Shown here piece by piece: positions 17,004-25,243 of a stretch of 64,000 bases of DNA. The DNA comes from Streptomyces aidingensis (GTDB lineage: Bacteria > Actinomycetota > Actinomycetes > Streptomycetales > Streptomycetaceae): contig NZ_FOLM01000020.1 of assembly GCF_900112355.1 (NCBI RefSeq), forward strand, positions 1-64,000. The letters run 5' to 3'. The notes beneath the pieces are model-generated. The model worked only from the letters and a program-made list of their open reading frames with translations, was not told the DNA's origin and searched no databases. The translations under genes and the position numbers were made by a program. Numbering within the stretch: position 1 is the stretch's first letter; each line of letters opens with the position of its first letter.

Positions 17004-17829
17004 TCTTGTACTCCTTCGCATACTGACGAACCAGGTCGAGGGATTCGTCCTCGGGCAAGGATTTCGAGCACGCCACATCGAAGAGCTGAACAAACTCGGC
17101 CACTTTTTCGGGCGATTCCATAGGTTCCCCCGTACGGAAGCTCTCAACGACAGCCGCCGTCTTCCCTTCCCTATTCGTGTGCAAGAGCAGGGTACCACCC
17201 ATCATCGGATGCACTCCGCTGGAGAAAGGAAGAACTTGCAGGGTGAGGCGCGGCTTTCGGGCCACCGTATCGATAACGTAGGACAACTGACGTACCATCT
17301 CTTCTGCCGTTCCCACGGGGCGGCGCAGCGCCGCTTCATCCATAATCGCCCAGTAGCGCGGTGGATCATCCTGTTCCAAGGCCACTTTTCGCTGCATTCT
17401 CATATCGACCAGATCCTCAATCTCCTCCGGAGAAAGATCTGGGAGGGTGCATCGCAGGACCTCCCGTGCATATTTCTCCATCTGGAGGATTCCTGGAATC
17501 ATGCCGCTCGTGAATACCTGCACGCGGAGCGCTTTGGGTTCCTGTTCCAGGAAGTCCAAGGTGAAGGCTTTCATAAGCCCTGAACGGTGCATGCGCTGTA
17601 GATCCCTGAACAGCTTGCCCGTGCCGAAGAACTCGTCCAGCTTCGCAGCCAGCGCATCGGACGGGTTCTGCTTTCCCGCCTCCACGCGCTGGATATAGGA
17701 CTGCGGGTAGCCGATGGCCTTGGCCAGGGCCTCCTGACTCAGGCCGCGGGCTTCCCGCAAGCAGCGGAGAGTAGTCCGCAGGGTCTCCTTGGGCGTGGGA
17801 AGGCGGGTCCCGTTCGTGTTGACTTCCAT
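16990..17829 (-). CDS. XRE-family (Scr1/WhiJ-like) transcriptional regulator
   Basis: 279 aa from the ATG at 17829, with an AAGG-type ribosome site; in-frame codons further upstream lack one. Residues about 20-75 form an HTH (LREARGLSQEALAKAIGYPQ, then VEAGKQ), followed by the DUF5753 effector region, with LRVQVFTSGMIPGILQ and a C-terminal VVESFRTGEPMESP. Such proteins pair with small DUF397 partners, here directly downstream. It is divergent from the four-gene cluster at 17,961 with a 131-bp shared promoter region, which it may control. A second pair of the same type occurs at 53,064-54,081. Confidence 0.9.
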   Translation of the reverse strand: MEVNTNGTRLPTPKETLRTTLRCLREARGLSQEALAKAIGYPQSYIQRVEAGKQNPSDALAAKLDEFFGTGKLFRDLQRMHRSGLMKAFTLDFLEQEPKALRVQVFTSGMIPGILQMEKYAREVLRCTLPDLSPEEIEDLVDMRMQRKVALEQDDPPRYWAIMDEAALRRPVGTAEEMVRQLSYVIDTVARKPRLTLQVLPFSSGVHPMMGGTLLLHTNREGKTAAVVESFRTGEPMESPEKVAEFVQLFDVACSKSLPEDESLDLVRQYAKEYKNAAE

Positions 17830-17960
17830 CGAACAGCCTTTCAAATAACGCCCAAACCAACGCGTTTGGTGTGGTTCCCGGGGGTGTCCTGACCTCTGAT
17901 GCAGCCGATGGTGAAGACGTACCCACTCACAGCTACCGGCCAACGGAGGTACCGCACCAC

Positions 17961-18299
17961 ATGACAGAGCACATCGGCAACCGGCCCGAACACCTCCCGC
18001 CCCCGGACGTGGTGGCGCTGGCTGAGCGACTTGGCGCGCAGCTCCGGGAGTTGGGCGCCTCCGACTGGCCGGTGACGGTCGGCAGGGGGACCAAGGGCCA
18101 GCCGCTCGTCGGGCTGCCGCTGCTGACCGTGGAGGGTGCGCGGCTGCTGTCCGGCGCGCTGGCCCTCGCCGCGGTGCGGCTGCGGGACGGCCGGCGCCTC
18201 ATGGCCGCGCTCCAGGCCCCGGACGGCACTGACCGCAGCGCCGCCACCGGCCGGGAGGACGGGGAAGCACCGTGCGATGCCCGCACACCGGCGAACTGA
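17961..18299 (+). CDS. Small uncharacterised protein, first gene of zinc-ribbon module (copy 1)
   Basis: 112 aa; the ATG at 17961 has GGAGGT (17945-17950) upstream. The N-terminal half carries LAERLGAQLRELGA, and the middle GLPLLTVEGARLLSGALALA, which resembles LPPLSREGAALLSAALSLA in the protein at 52,431-52,760. The two are therefore homologous. Function is unknown. The gene is divergent from the XRE-DUF397 pair, as in the second copy, and overlaps the next gene by 28 nt. Confidence 0.65.
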   Translation: MTEHIGNRPEHLPPPDVVALAERLGAQLRELGASDWPVTVGRGTKGQPLVGLPLLTVEGARLLSGALALAAVRLRDGRRLMAALQAPDGTDRSAATGREDGEAPCDARTPAN

Positions 18300-18487
18300 C
18301 CACCGATCCCGCCACCGGAGACCGGCTCTGCCACGGCTGCGGCGCGCTGATCTACCAGGCGCACGCCGTGCGAAACCTCACCGGCCGGCGGCAGACCGGC
18401 AGCGAAAAACCCCACCAGGAAACCGGCCACACAGCGCAAGACCCCGGCAACCGACGCGACCGGTCCCGGGGCATGGCCGATCAGTAA
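18272..18487 (+). CDS. Small zinc-ribbon protein (copy 1)
   Basis: 71 aa; GTG at 18272. The start reads RCPHTGELTTDPATGDRLCH followed by GCGALIYQA, that is, a CPxTG...CxxCGALIY ribbon with three Cys and nearby His that could hold one zinc. The same ribbon opens the 162-aa protein at 51,941-52,429 (RCPHTGELATDLLTGNRHCR, then NCGALIYQA). In this copy the protein stops soon after the ribbon, and the second domain found there is encoded separately at 18,969. Confidence 0.65.
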   Translation: MRCPHTGELTTDPATGDRLCHGCGALIYQAHAVRNLTGRRQTGSEKPHQETGHTAQDPGNRRDRSRGMADQ

Positions 18488-18501
18488 GGAGCCGACCGAC
18501 A

Positions 18502-18972
18502 ATGCCCGACTCTATCGCGCACGCCCTGAGCGGAGCGCTTGCCGTCGCGAGCCTGCTCGTGCTCACGACGGCTTCCGGCCTTCTCTCCGGCCTGCTCGAC
18601 ACCCTGTTGCCCGCCCAGGGCAGGCGGCGGCAGGGCCGCCCCGCCCGGCCCTCCGCCGTGGCCGCGCCAGACGCGGGCCGGCCCAGGAACGGCAGCGGAC
18701 AGACCCTGGACCGTCCCGGCCCGCCCGGGTACCGTGCCCCCTCCCGCCGGCAGCCGCAGCATCAGCCCGGCTGTCCCGCGAGGCCGCACGATCACCCGGC
18801 GGTCGAGCGGGGCACGGCGATTCTCGACGATCCGCTGCTGGTCCGCCCCTACGCCCCGGCCGCCTACTGGCTCGGCGGCCCCCTGGCCCACACACCCGCC
18901 GCCCGCCCGCGCCGCCTGCTGCTCATGCCCACCGGTCTCGGCCCCGCAGTGCGCTCCGGGAGTGCCCGGTGA
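18502..18972 (+). CDS. Small membrane-anchored protein, Pro/Arg-rich tail
   Basis: 156 aa; ATG at 18502 preceded by AAGGAG. One hydrophobic helix (ALAVASLLVLTTASGLLSGL, about residues 12-31) is followed by a low-complexity Arg/Pro/Gly region and a short conserved-looking end (DDPLLVRPYAPAAYWLGGPL). No family is recognised. It sits between the two genes whose products correspond to one fused protein in the second module, so it may be an insertion into that architecture. It overlaps the next gene as GTGA. Confidence 0.5.
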   Translation: MPDSIAHALSGALAVASLLVLTTASGLLSGLLDTLLPAQGRRRQGRPARPSAVAAPDAGRPRNGSGQTLDRPGPPGYRAPSRRQPQHQPGCPARPHDHPAVERGTAILDDPLLVRPYAPAAYWLGGPLAHTPAARPRRLLLMPTGLGPAVRSGSAR

Positions 18973-19277
18973 TCCTGCGCGACCTGACCGCCGTCATCCT
19001 GCTGACCGGCGACCCGGACCTGGTCAAGGACGCCTGGCCACGGTTCACCGCCGCGCTCGGCACCCGGCTCGACGTCAGCATGACCACCTACGACCACAGC
19101 GCCCGGGTCCTGGCGGACGGCGGATGCCGCGTGCTCCGCGTAGAAATGGAGAGGACCCGCTGCCGGGTGCGGTTCAGCGAGGCCGCCCCCGGCGGCGGAT
19201 GGGCCGACAGCACCGGACGGACATGCCCGGCGGCCGACGCGGTGACCACCGCCCTGCACCTCATCGACGGCCCGTAG
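18969..19277 (+). CDS. Uncharacterised small alpha/beta protein (copy 1, separate domain)
   Basis: 102 aa from the GTG at 18969 (4-nt overlap). The pattern VILLTGDPDLVKDAWPRFTA, then LDVSMTTYDHSARVLADGG and GGGWADSTGRTCPAADAV, aligns with VLLVTGDEHLAVPVWRELTT...YLTTHAYPARQLSRLG...GGGWTDQSGLECAPPDVV in the fused 162-aa protein at 51,941. The fold looks Rossmann-like, but no nucleotide-binding loop is certain. Function unknown. Confidence 0.65.
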   Translation: MILRDLTAVILLTGDPDLVKDAWPRFTAALGTRLDVSMTTYDHSARVLADGGCRVLRVEMERTRCRVRFSEAAPGGGWADSTGRTCPAADAVTTALHLIDGP

Positions 19278-19619
19278 CGAGCCGATGAGAAGCAGACGGC
19301 CCGGCAGCGACGCTGACCGTGTCGGCGTCTCACCGGTGTTCTCGACCCCGGCCACGCCGCTGCGGCAGCGATCCAAGGCCGCGTGCTCGGAACCCGGCAG
19401 ACGTCCGGGCGGTCTGCCGCCCCGCGCATCCCCGTTCGCCGACCCCTGCGGAGAGGCAGGCGGAGGACATGTCACCCAGTGTGCCGCGCGGGTATCGTTG
19501 GAGTGAAGCCAGCCCTACGTCGAGATCGCAAGGACGACATCTCGCTAGGCTGTTTCCCCTGTACAGCAGCGGGGATGACCCAGGCCGAGGAGACGAGAAA
19601 GAGGGGAGGGAAGCCGGAG
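19278..19619. promoter_or_regulatory. Leader region of the toxin-antitoxin operon with a repeated 12-mer
   Basis: A 342-bp gap without a convincing gene. TAGGCT at 19546-19551 could be a -10 element. TTCCCCTGTACA occurs at 19554-19565 and again exactly 100 bp later at 19654-19665, inside the start of the antitoxin gene. It ends in the palindrome TGTACA and could be an autoregulatory operator. Confidence 0.35.
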
Positions 19620-20351
19620 ATGGTCACTGCCACGAGCGACATCCGTTTTGATGTTCCCCTGTACACCCAGACCCATGCCGCACATTACCTTGACATGCCA
19701 CCATCGACATTCCGCTCGTGGGCGCAGGGGTATCACAATCGGTTCCGTAACCGCCCTCCCGTCCACGGTGCACCGCTGATCACTTACCTTGGGGAACCGC
19801 ATTCGCCGCAGCCCTCCATCCCTTTCATCGGGCTCGCCGAGGGAATGTTCCTCTCTGCTCTCCGGCGGGCCGATGTTCCGATGCAGCAGATTCGGCCGGC
19901 TCTGGAATTGGTGCGGGAACGGCTTGGCGTACAGTACGCCCTTGCCTCAAAGAGGTTGTATGCCGTAGGGGCGCAGCTTCTTTTCGAAGTGAGCGAGGGC
20001 CAGGATCTGGACAGGACCGAAAGGCGCGAAGCCCGGAAACTGATCGTTCTCAAGAACGGTCAGTACGTCTTCCGCGAAGTCGTCGAGAAGTATATGCGGA
20101 ACATCCACTACGACGACGGGGACGGGTATGCCGCTCGGCTGCATCTCCCCGGTTACGAGGTCGCCGAGGTCATGGCAGAGCCGCAGGTGAACTTCGGGCA
20201 GCCGTACTTCACCGCGACCGGGACGCCCCTTTACGCCGTGGCAGGCCGGCTGCGTGCGGGCGATACCGTCGAAGAAACAGCCGAAGATTTCGATCTTCCG
20301 GTCGACCAGGTCGCCGAGCTCTCCGAACGGGTTGAACGCGGAGTCGCATGA
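19620..20351 (+). CDS. vapB45: DUF433-type antitoxin (VapB45-like)
   Basis: 243 aa; the ATG at 19620 has a GGGGAGGG site about ten bases upstream, preferred over an earlier ATG at 19575. The N-terminal third (THAAHYLDMPPSTFRSWAQG) reads as a MerR-like HTH, and the C-terminal third (VAGRLRAGDTVEETAEDFDL then VDQVAELSERVER) is the DUF433 domain that wraps the partner toxin. Length and order match VapB45-VapC45 of Mycobacterium tuberculosis (239 and 138 aa). It overlaps the toxin gene as ATGA. It should neutralise the toxin and repress the operon. GC content is lower than in the flanks, suggesting transfer. Confidence 0.75.
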   Translation: MVTATSDIRFDVPLYTQTHAAHYLDMPPSTFRSWAQGYHNRFRNRPPVHGAPLITYLGEPHSPQPSIPFIGLAEGMFLSALRRADVPMQQIRPALELVRERLGVQYALASKRLYAVGAQLLFEVSEGQDLDRTERREARKLIVLKNGQYVFREVVEKYMRNIHYDDGDGYAARLHLPGYEVAEVMAEPQVNFGQPYFTATGTPLYAVAGRLRAGDTVEETAEDFDLPVDQVAELSERVERGVA

Positions 20352-20797
20352 GCAGCGCGCAAGACCTCAGGCTCTTCCTTGACCGCAGCAGCAATTCGAA
20401 GAGGCTGGCCCAGGCATTACGCGACATGGGCACGGACGTGGTGACCATCGGCGAGCGTTACGGAGTCAAACCCGCCGAGACGGTCAAGGACGTGCGCTGG
20501 CTCTCCGAAGCAAGCTCTGAGGGACGCATCTGCGTCGGCGCAGACAGCTCAATCCTCAAGAATGAACTTGAAATCGCCGCAGTCCTGGAATCCTCCGCCC
20601 GGTACCTCCTCTACCCCAACAACAACCTCAGCGCACGCCAGCAAATCGAGCGGTTCCAAGGATTGCTGCCGGAGATGCTGCCGCTTATTGACCGGCCCGG
20701 GCCGTGGGCGTACAAGATGACCCCCGATGGCCTGCTGGAGGTACCGGAGGCAGTGCTGCGCAAACGTCTTGAGGACCGCAAGCGCCGCAGGGAATAG
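20348..20797 (+). CDS. vapC45: PIN-like toxin (VapC45/DUF5615-like)
   Basis: 149 aa starting in a 4-nt overlap with the antitoxin. It begins LRLFLDRSSNSKRLAQALRD, a PIN-like N-terminus with an early Asp, followed by GERYGVKPAETVKDVRWL and ICVGADSSILKN, which place further Asp residues where PIN-domain metal ligands are expected. Toxins of this type cleave RNA with Mg2+. The VapC45 assignment rests on the DUF433 partner and length; PIN-like proteins diverge strongly, so the active site needs an alignment to confirm. Confidence 0.7.
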   Translation: MSSAQDLRLFLDRSSNSKRLAQALRDMGTDVVTIGERYGVKPAETVKDVRWLSEASSEGRICVGADSSILKNELEIAAVLESSARYLLYPNNNLSARQQIERFQGLLPEMLPLIDRPGPWAYKMTPDGLLEVPEAVLRKRLEDRKRRRE

Positions 20798-20898
20798 CTC
20801 CCGCTCGGGCACCGCACACCGGAAGTCTCGCGAGCCGATCTTCGGCGGATGCGCCGGTGCGGTCAGCGAGACCGCCCCGCCTGCTGCTGGGCCGCCGT

Positions 20899-21747
20899 TC
20901 AGCCAGCGGGAGCCGTCGGCAGCGGTGCCTCCGGGCGGCAGGTGCGGCAGTGGGTTTCGGTGTGGCTGCGGAAAGCGACGTTGTGGCATCCGGCGCAGGT
21001 GCGCAGCGGCGGCGGCAGGGCGGGCGAGGGGTCGTCGGCCGGGTGGGCCGTAGCCCGGGGCGGGAGGTATTCGCGCAGGCGGTAGGCGAGCAGCCGGACC
21101 GGGCGGTGGGTGAGCGGCTGCGGCAGGCCGGCGGTCAGAGTGCGGGCGATCTGCGACGGCGTGACGCCGCGTCGCAGCCAGTCGTCCACAGCCGGGCCGA
21201 GTTCGCGGGTCTCGCGCTCGGACAGGCACAGGCGGGGGTCGCGGGCGCGCAGGCCCAGCAGCACAGCGGCGGCCTGGTCACTGGTGGGCTCGGGCTCGGG
21301 CGCGGGCTCGGCCTGGGGTCCGGGCGCCGGGGACGGGGCCGGAAGGTTAGCGGCGGGCGCGGACAGCGGCCGGGGCCGGGTGCGGGGGCGTGGCGCGGGG
21401 ACGACGTGGGTGTCCGAGGCGGTGCCGGGGCGGTGGTGGACGACGTAGCGGGTGCGGACGGTGCCGTCGCCGGCCCGTTCCCGGCAGCGCACGAGGTAGC
21501 CCTCCGCCTCCAGTTCGTTCAGGGCACGGCGGATACGGATGGTGCCCTCGGCGAAGTGCCGGGCGAGGCGTTCCACGCTGACCGGGGTGCCCTCGGGCAG
21601 CGACAGCAGGTAGGCGGCGACGCCGATGGTCACCGCGCTGCCGGGGCGCTGGAGAAGCTGGTTGCGAAGGATGGTGAAGTTCTTGGTGTGCCTGGCCCGT
21701 ACGTGCCGGAGGCCGTGCGCGGGCGCGCTAACCTGGGGAGCAGCCAT
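20899..21747 (-). CDS. Winged-helix DNA-binding protein with C-terminal zinc ribbon
   Basis: 282 aa from the ATG at 21747. Residues about 20-110 form a winged helix (VTIGVAAYLLSLPEGTPVSV, then FAEGTIRIRRALNELEAEGY), followed by a Pro/Ala linker, a helical segment (LGPAVDDWLRRGVTPSQIAR) and a C-terminal CxxC...CxxC ribbon (CAGCHNVAF and HCRTC). Proteins of this type are frequent in Streptomyces plasmids and integrative elements and are thought to be transcription factors. It points away from the DUF262 operon across a 333-bp gap. Confidence 0.75.
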   Translation of the reverse strand: MAAPQVSAPAHGLRHVRARHTKNFTILRNQLLQRPGSAVTIGVAAYLLSLPEGTPVSVERLARHFAEGTIRIRRALNELEAEGYLVRCRERAGDGTVRTRYVVHHRPGTASDTHVVPAPRPRTRPRPLSAPAANLPAPSPAPGPQAEPAPEPEPTSDQAAAVLLGLRARDPRLCLSERETRELGPAVDDWLRRGVTPSQIARTLTAGLPQPLTHRPVRLLAYRLREYLPPRATAHPADDPSPALPPPLRTCAGCHNVAFRSHTETHCRTCRPEAPLPTAPAG

Positions 21748-22080
21748 GGGGAAGGTCTCGTCTTCCTACATCGGTCAGGCCCCCGGCGGGATGCCAGTCC
21801 CGCGCGGGGGCCGAAGTCTTTCTGCGGTTGTCTGCGGCGACGATAACCCCCGGTGCACCGGCGATCACAGCGAAGTCCCCCTATCGGGTGAGGGCTTCGC
21901 TGGTGGGTGGGTGGGAAGGTTCTTTCTCCTCAGTCCTTTACAGGGCCGCCGCTGCACCGCCCGGCGGCCCGCCGCCCTCCGGGAATCCACAGGGCGGCGG
22001 GAACCGCCCGAGGACGGCGGCCGATCGGCTAACATCGCCCGCACCACCGGCACTCGAACGAGGGAAGGCGCCCCCGACTC
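21748..22080. other. Divergent intergenic region
   Basis: 333 bp between the winged-helix gene and the DUF262 gene. I see no RNA gene, repeat or clear promoter motif. It must contain the two outward promoters; the GAGGGAAGG near 22,062 is the ribosome site of the DUF262 gene. Confidence 0.4.
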
Positions 22081-23295
22081 ATGGCGGAGACGGAACCTCC
22101 CAGCAGCCCCGCCGCACCGTCGCCCGCATCCCCGTCCCGCGCCACCGCCCACGCCGCCGCCGAGTTGCGTGTGGAGATCGACGACTCCGGGCGCAGCGCG
22201 GGAGTGGAGCCGGAGGAGGAGAACGGCGGCGTACAGGAGCCCTTCGATCCCGAGCGCATCGAGGTGCAGACCCGCAACCCGACCGTCTCACTGCTGCTCA
22301 ACCGGCTGGAGCGCGGAACGATAGACCTGACCCCGGACTTCCAGCGCGCCGCGGGCATCTGGAAGCCGGTGGTGCAGAGCCGTCTCATCGAGTCGCTGCT
22401 CCTGCGCATCACCCTGCCCGCGATCTACGCGGCCGAGGAGGGCGACGACTCCTGGGTGGTGGTGGACGGCGTGCAGCGGCTCTCCACCATCGCGCGGTTC
22501 GTCAAGCCGGAACTGCTGGGCGAGCCTCCGCTGCGGCTGTCGGGGCTGGAGTATCTGACCCAGTTCAACGGCTGCACCTTCCACGACCTGCCGGGGCGGA
22601 TGAAGACGCGCATCGAGGAGACGGAGCTGATCGTGCTGCTCATCCGGCACGGCACGCCGGAGGCGGTGAAGTTCAACATCTTCGCCCGCATCAACACCGC
22701 CGGTGCCCCGCTGTCCCGGCAGGAGCTGCGGCACGCCCTGATTCCCGGCCGGGCCCGGGACTTCCTCAAGGAACTCGCCTCCAGCCCGGCGTTCCTGGAC
22801 GCCACCGGGCACAGCGTGTCCCCGGCCCGGATGGCCGACCGCGAGATGTGCCTGCGGTTCGTCGCCTTTCTCCTCACCCCGCCGAACCAGTACACGGGCC
22901 AGGACTTCGACGGCTTCCTGCGCAACGCCATGCACCGGATCAACGGGCTCTCCGATCCGGAGCTCGGGCGTGTGCGCGGGTACTTCCGCAAGGGAATGGC
23001 CGCCGGCCGCCTTGTCTTCGGGGAGTGGGCCTTCCGCAAGCTCCTGGACAGTGACCGCCGGCCGCCGATCAACAAGGCGCTCTTCGAGGCGGAGGCCGTC
23101 AACCTCGCCCTGCTTTCCCGCGAAGAGATCGAGGAGCTGGATCGCAGGGACGACATGCTTTTCGCGGAGTTCGAGGCTCTGATGGACGACACCATCTTCT
23201 ACGACGCCATCTCCGCCGGCACCGGGGACGCGGACAAGGTGAACTACCGTTTCCAGTCGGTCAAGGATGCTTTCTGGACGGTGCTGAATGCTTGA
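22081..23295 (+). CDS. DUF262 (ParB-like/GmrS-type) domain protein
   Basis: 404 aa, ATG at 22081. After a disordered acidic start (to about residue 55) comes the DUF262 domain: VSLLLNRLERGTIDLTPDFQ, then the signature VVVDGVQRLSTI (usual form DGQQRL), RINTAGAPLSRQELRHAL and a helical C-terminus. DUF262 domains are ParB-like NTP-using modules found in type IV restriction enzymes such as GmrSD, but the HNH (DUF1524) half is missing here. The gene overlaps the following ATPase gene by 8 nt, so the two probably form one system with the third gene at 24,435. Confidence 0.8.
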   Translation: MAETEPPSSPAAPSPASPSRATAHAAAELRVEIDDSGRSAGVEPEEENGGVQEPFDPERIEVQTRNPTVSLLLNRLERGTIDLTPDFQRAAGIWKPVVQSRLIESLLLRITLPAIYAAEEGDDSWVVVDGVQRLSTIARFVKPELLGEPPLRLSGLEYLTQFNGCTFHDLPGRMKTRIEETELIVLLIRHGTPEAVKFNIFARINTAGAPLSRQELRHALIPGRARDFLKELASSPAFLDATGHSVSPARMADREMCLRFVAFLLTPPNQYTGQDFDGFLRNAMHRINGLSDPELGRVRGYFRKGMAAGRLVFGEWAFRKLLDSDRRPPINKALFEAEAVNLALLSREEIEELDRRDDMLFAEFEALMDDTIFYDAISAGTGDADKVNYRFQSVKDAFWTVLNA

Positions 23296-24382
23296 ACAGA
23301 TCGGGCTGACCAACTTCAAGGCGTTCGCCCGGCAGGAGTTGCCCCTCGCTCCCTTCACTCTGCTGACCGGACTGAACTCGTCGGGCAAGAGCACGGTGTT
23401 ACAGGCGCTCTCCCTCCTGCGGCAGTCCTTCGACAGTGGGGAACTGGGCCACGGGCTGCTGCTGAACGAGGAACTGGTGCAACTCGGGACCGGGCGGGAT
23501 GTCCGGCACGAGGCGTACCAGGAGGACGATCCGCACATCACGCTGGCCGTGCGCGGTGACGGCTGCGCCGTGTCATGGACGGCGGCCTACGAACCCGAGG
23601 CGGACCACCTGCCGCTGGTGGGTCCGGCCGGGGACCCCGGCCGCCTGCCGACTCTCTTCGGGCCGGGCTTCCAGTATCTGCGGGCCGACCGGATAGCGCC
23701 GGAGGTCAGCTACCCACGCTCCCACCACGCCGTTGTCACCCGGGAGTTCCTGGGCCCGCACGGCGAGCACACGGTCAACTTCCTGCGGGCGCACCAGGAG
23801 CGACATGTGGCGATGGACGGGCTGGTCCATCCCGGAGAGTCGTCGCGGAAGCTGCTGGACCAGACGGCGGCCTGGCTGCGCAAGCTCTGTCCGGGTGTGC
23901 AGGTGGACGCCGAGGGCATCGCCGGCACGGACACCGTACGGCTGTCGTACACCTTCGGGTCCGGGGCGTCGGCCTCCAATCCGCACCGGCCGACCAATGT
24001 CGGCTTCGGCCTGACCTACGCGCTGCCCGTCGTGGTGGCCTGCCTGTCGGCCCGGCCGGGCAGCCTGGTTCTGCTGGAGAACCCGGAGGCGCATCTGCAC
24101 CCCCGGGGGCAGACCTGGCTGGCCTATCTGGCCTGTGCGGCGGCGGCCGGCGGGGCCCAGATCGTCATGGAGACGCACAGCGATCACGTGCTCAACGGCA
24201 TGCGGCTGTGTGTCAAGGAGCGCCGCATCCCGGGCGCCTCCACCGCCGTGCACTACTTCCGCCGCGACGGCATGGTGACCGAGGTGCTGTCACCGGCCGT
24301 GGGTGACGACGGGATGCTGTCCGACTGGCCGGAGGGGTTTTTCGACGAGTGGGAGAACGCCCTGGACCAGCTTCTGGACTGA
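23288..24382 (+). CDS. OLD-like/DUF3696 AAA ATPase
   Basis: 364 aa. The N-terminus LEQIGLTNFKAFARQELPLA and Walker A TGLNSSGKST (about residues 29-38) are typical of ABC/SMC-like ATPases of the RecF/OLD group. Signature and Walker B features appear as VLLENPEAHLHPRGQ (about 256-270) and the H-loop as METHSDHVLNGMRL (about 297-310), with a DUF3696-like end. No Toprim nuclease is attached. Such ATPases often power defence nucleases or toxins. It is co-translated with the DUF262 protein. Confidence 0.8.
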   Translation: MLEQIGLTNFKAFARQELPLAPFTLLTGLNSSGKSTVLQALSLLRQSFDSGELGHGLLLNEELVQLGTGRDVRHEAYQEDDPHITLAVRGDGCAVSWTAAYEPEADHLPLVGPAGDPGRLPTLFGPGFQYLRADRIAPEVSYPRSHHAVVTREFLGPHGEHTVNFLRAHQERHVAMDGLVHPGESSRKLLDQTAAWLRKLCPGVQVDAEGIAGTDTVRLSYTFGSGASASNPHRPTNVGFGLTYALPVVVACLSARPGSLVLLENPEAHLHPRGQTWLAYLACAAAAGGAQIVMETHSDHVLNGMRLCVKERRIPGASTAVHYFRRDGMVTEVLSPAVGDDGMLSDWPEGFFDEWENALDQLLD

Positions 24383-24434
24383 CGGCCCCGGGGCGGGCCG
24401 GGCACACACCGGATCATTCACCGAGGGAACGAAG

Positions 24435-25184
24435 GTGCCGCTGTCACTCTTCCTGAACGAGCTGTCCTGCGGATCGGAGGCCGGTCCGCGAGAGGTGGAC
24501 CAGGCCATGGACGGATTCATCGGGACGTTACGCCACATCAAGAAGGAGTGGCAGCAGGACATCACGCTCGTCACTCAGAGCCCCCTGAACAAGGCCGAGC
24601 TGGCCCAGGGTTATGTCTACCAGCAGTGGCGCAACCACAGCCCGCGCAACCGCGAGCAGCACCGGTATCTGCTGGCGCTGCGCAACAAGCACCCGGTGCG
24701 CGAAGTGCTGCCCACGACGCACGATCCGGCGGCGGTGGAGTACCGCCACCGGGGCCGCCTGGTGGAGGGCATCGCCGCCGCCCACCTCACCAACGGCATG
24801 GCCATCAGCCTGCCGGTCGAGCGGGAGTGGGGATGCTGCTGGGTGGAGCTGGAGATCCTGTGTCTCGCCGAGGACGAACTGGAGGAGTCGCGGGAGCCGG
24901 TGCGGCACTGCTCGTGCCCGGCCGAGGCCGACGAGCACCAGGCATGGGGCAGGGCACCGGTGCCGACCACCGCCCAGCGGGCGGCGGCCCTGGGGTACGC
25001 CCGCAGAATCCCGCCCCAGCGGGTCCCGTTCGATTCCCACGGACAGGACGCCTACTCCAACGGCAAGGAGTACATCACTCCCGACGTGGACGGCCACAAC
25101 GTGACGGATGGCTGGAAGAGGTTCGACCGATCCGGAGCGCGGACCGGCACCTATGACGCAAGCCTCCGCTACGTCAAGGAATAG
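24435..25184 (+). CDS. Uncharacterised protein with a toxin-tail-like C-terminus
   Basis: 249 aa; the GTG at 24435 follows GAGGGAACGAAG. The first 190 residues are unfamiliar (PLSLFLNELSCGSEAGPREV..., with several Cys around 138-172). The last 45 residues (YSNGKEYITPDVDGHNVTDG then WKRFDR and GTYDASL) closely recall the conserved end domain of polymorphic-toxin proteins of the form K-Y-I-PD-D-H-GG-WK...GT-D. It is 52 bp after the ATPase gene and may be the effector of the DUF262-ATPase unit. The toxin assignment is recall without alignment and is tentative. Confidence 0.6.
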   Translation: MPLSLFLNELSCGSEAGPREVDQAMDGFIGTLRHIKKEWQQDITLVTQSPLNKAELAQGYVYQQWRNHSPRNREQHRYLLALRNKHPVREVLPTTHDPAAVEYRHRGRLVEGIAAAHLTNGMAISLPVEREWGCCWVELEILCLAEDELEESREPVRHCSCPAEADEHQAWGRAPVPTTAQRAAALGYARRIPPQRVPFDSHGQDAYSNGKEYITPDVDGHNVTDGWKRFDRSGARTGTYDASLRYVKE

Positions 25185-25189
25185 GCGGG

Positions 25190-25218
25190 AGCAGTCGGTT
25201 CGTCACTGACCGATTGCT
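25190..25218. terminator. Hairpin terminator after the DUF262 operon
   Basis: AGCAGTCGGT (25190-25199) and ACCGATTGCT (25209-25218) pair at 9 of 10 positions around a 9-nt loop, starting six bases after the stop at 25184. It overlaps the -35 element of the next promoter. Confidence 0.55.
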
Positions 25219-25243
25219 CTCCGTCATGCCGCCTCGTTAGAAT
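25214..25243 (+). promoter_or_regulatory. HrdB-type promoter of the RHS gene
   Basis: TTGCTC (25214-25219), an 18-bp spacer and TAGAAT (25238-25243) approximate the HrdB consensus TTGACN-N16-18-TAGAPyT, with the start codon about 50 bp downstream. Confidence 0.55.
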
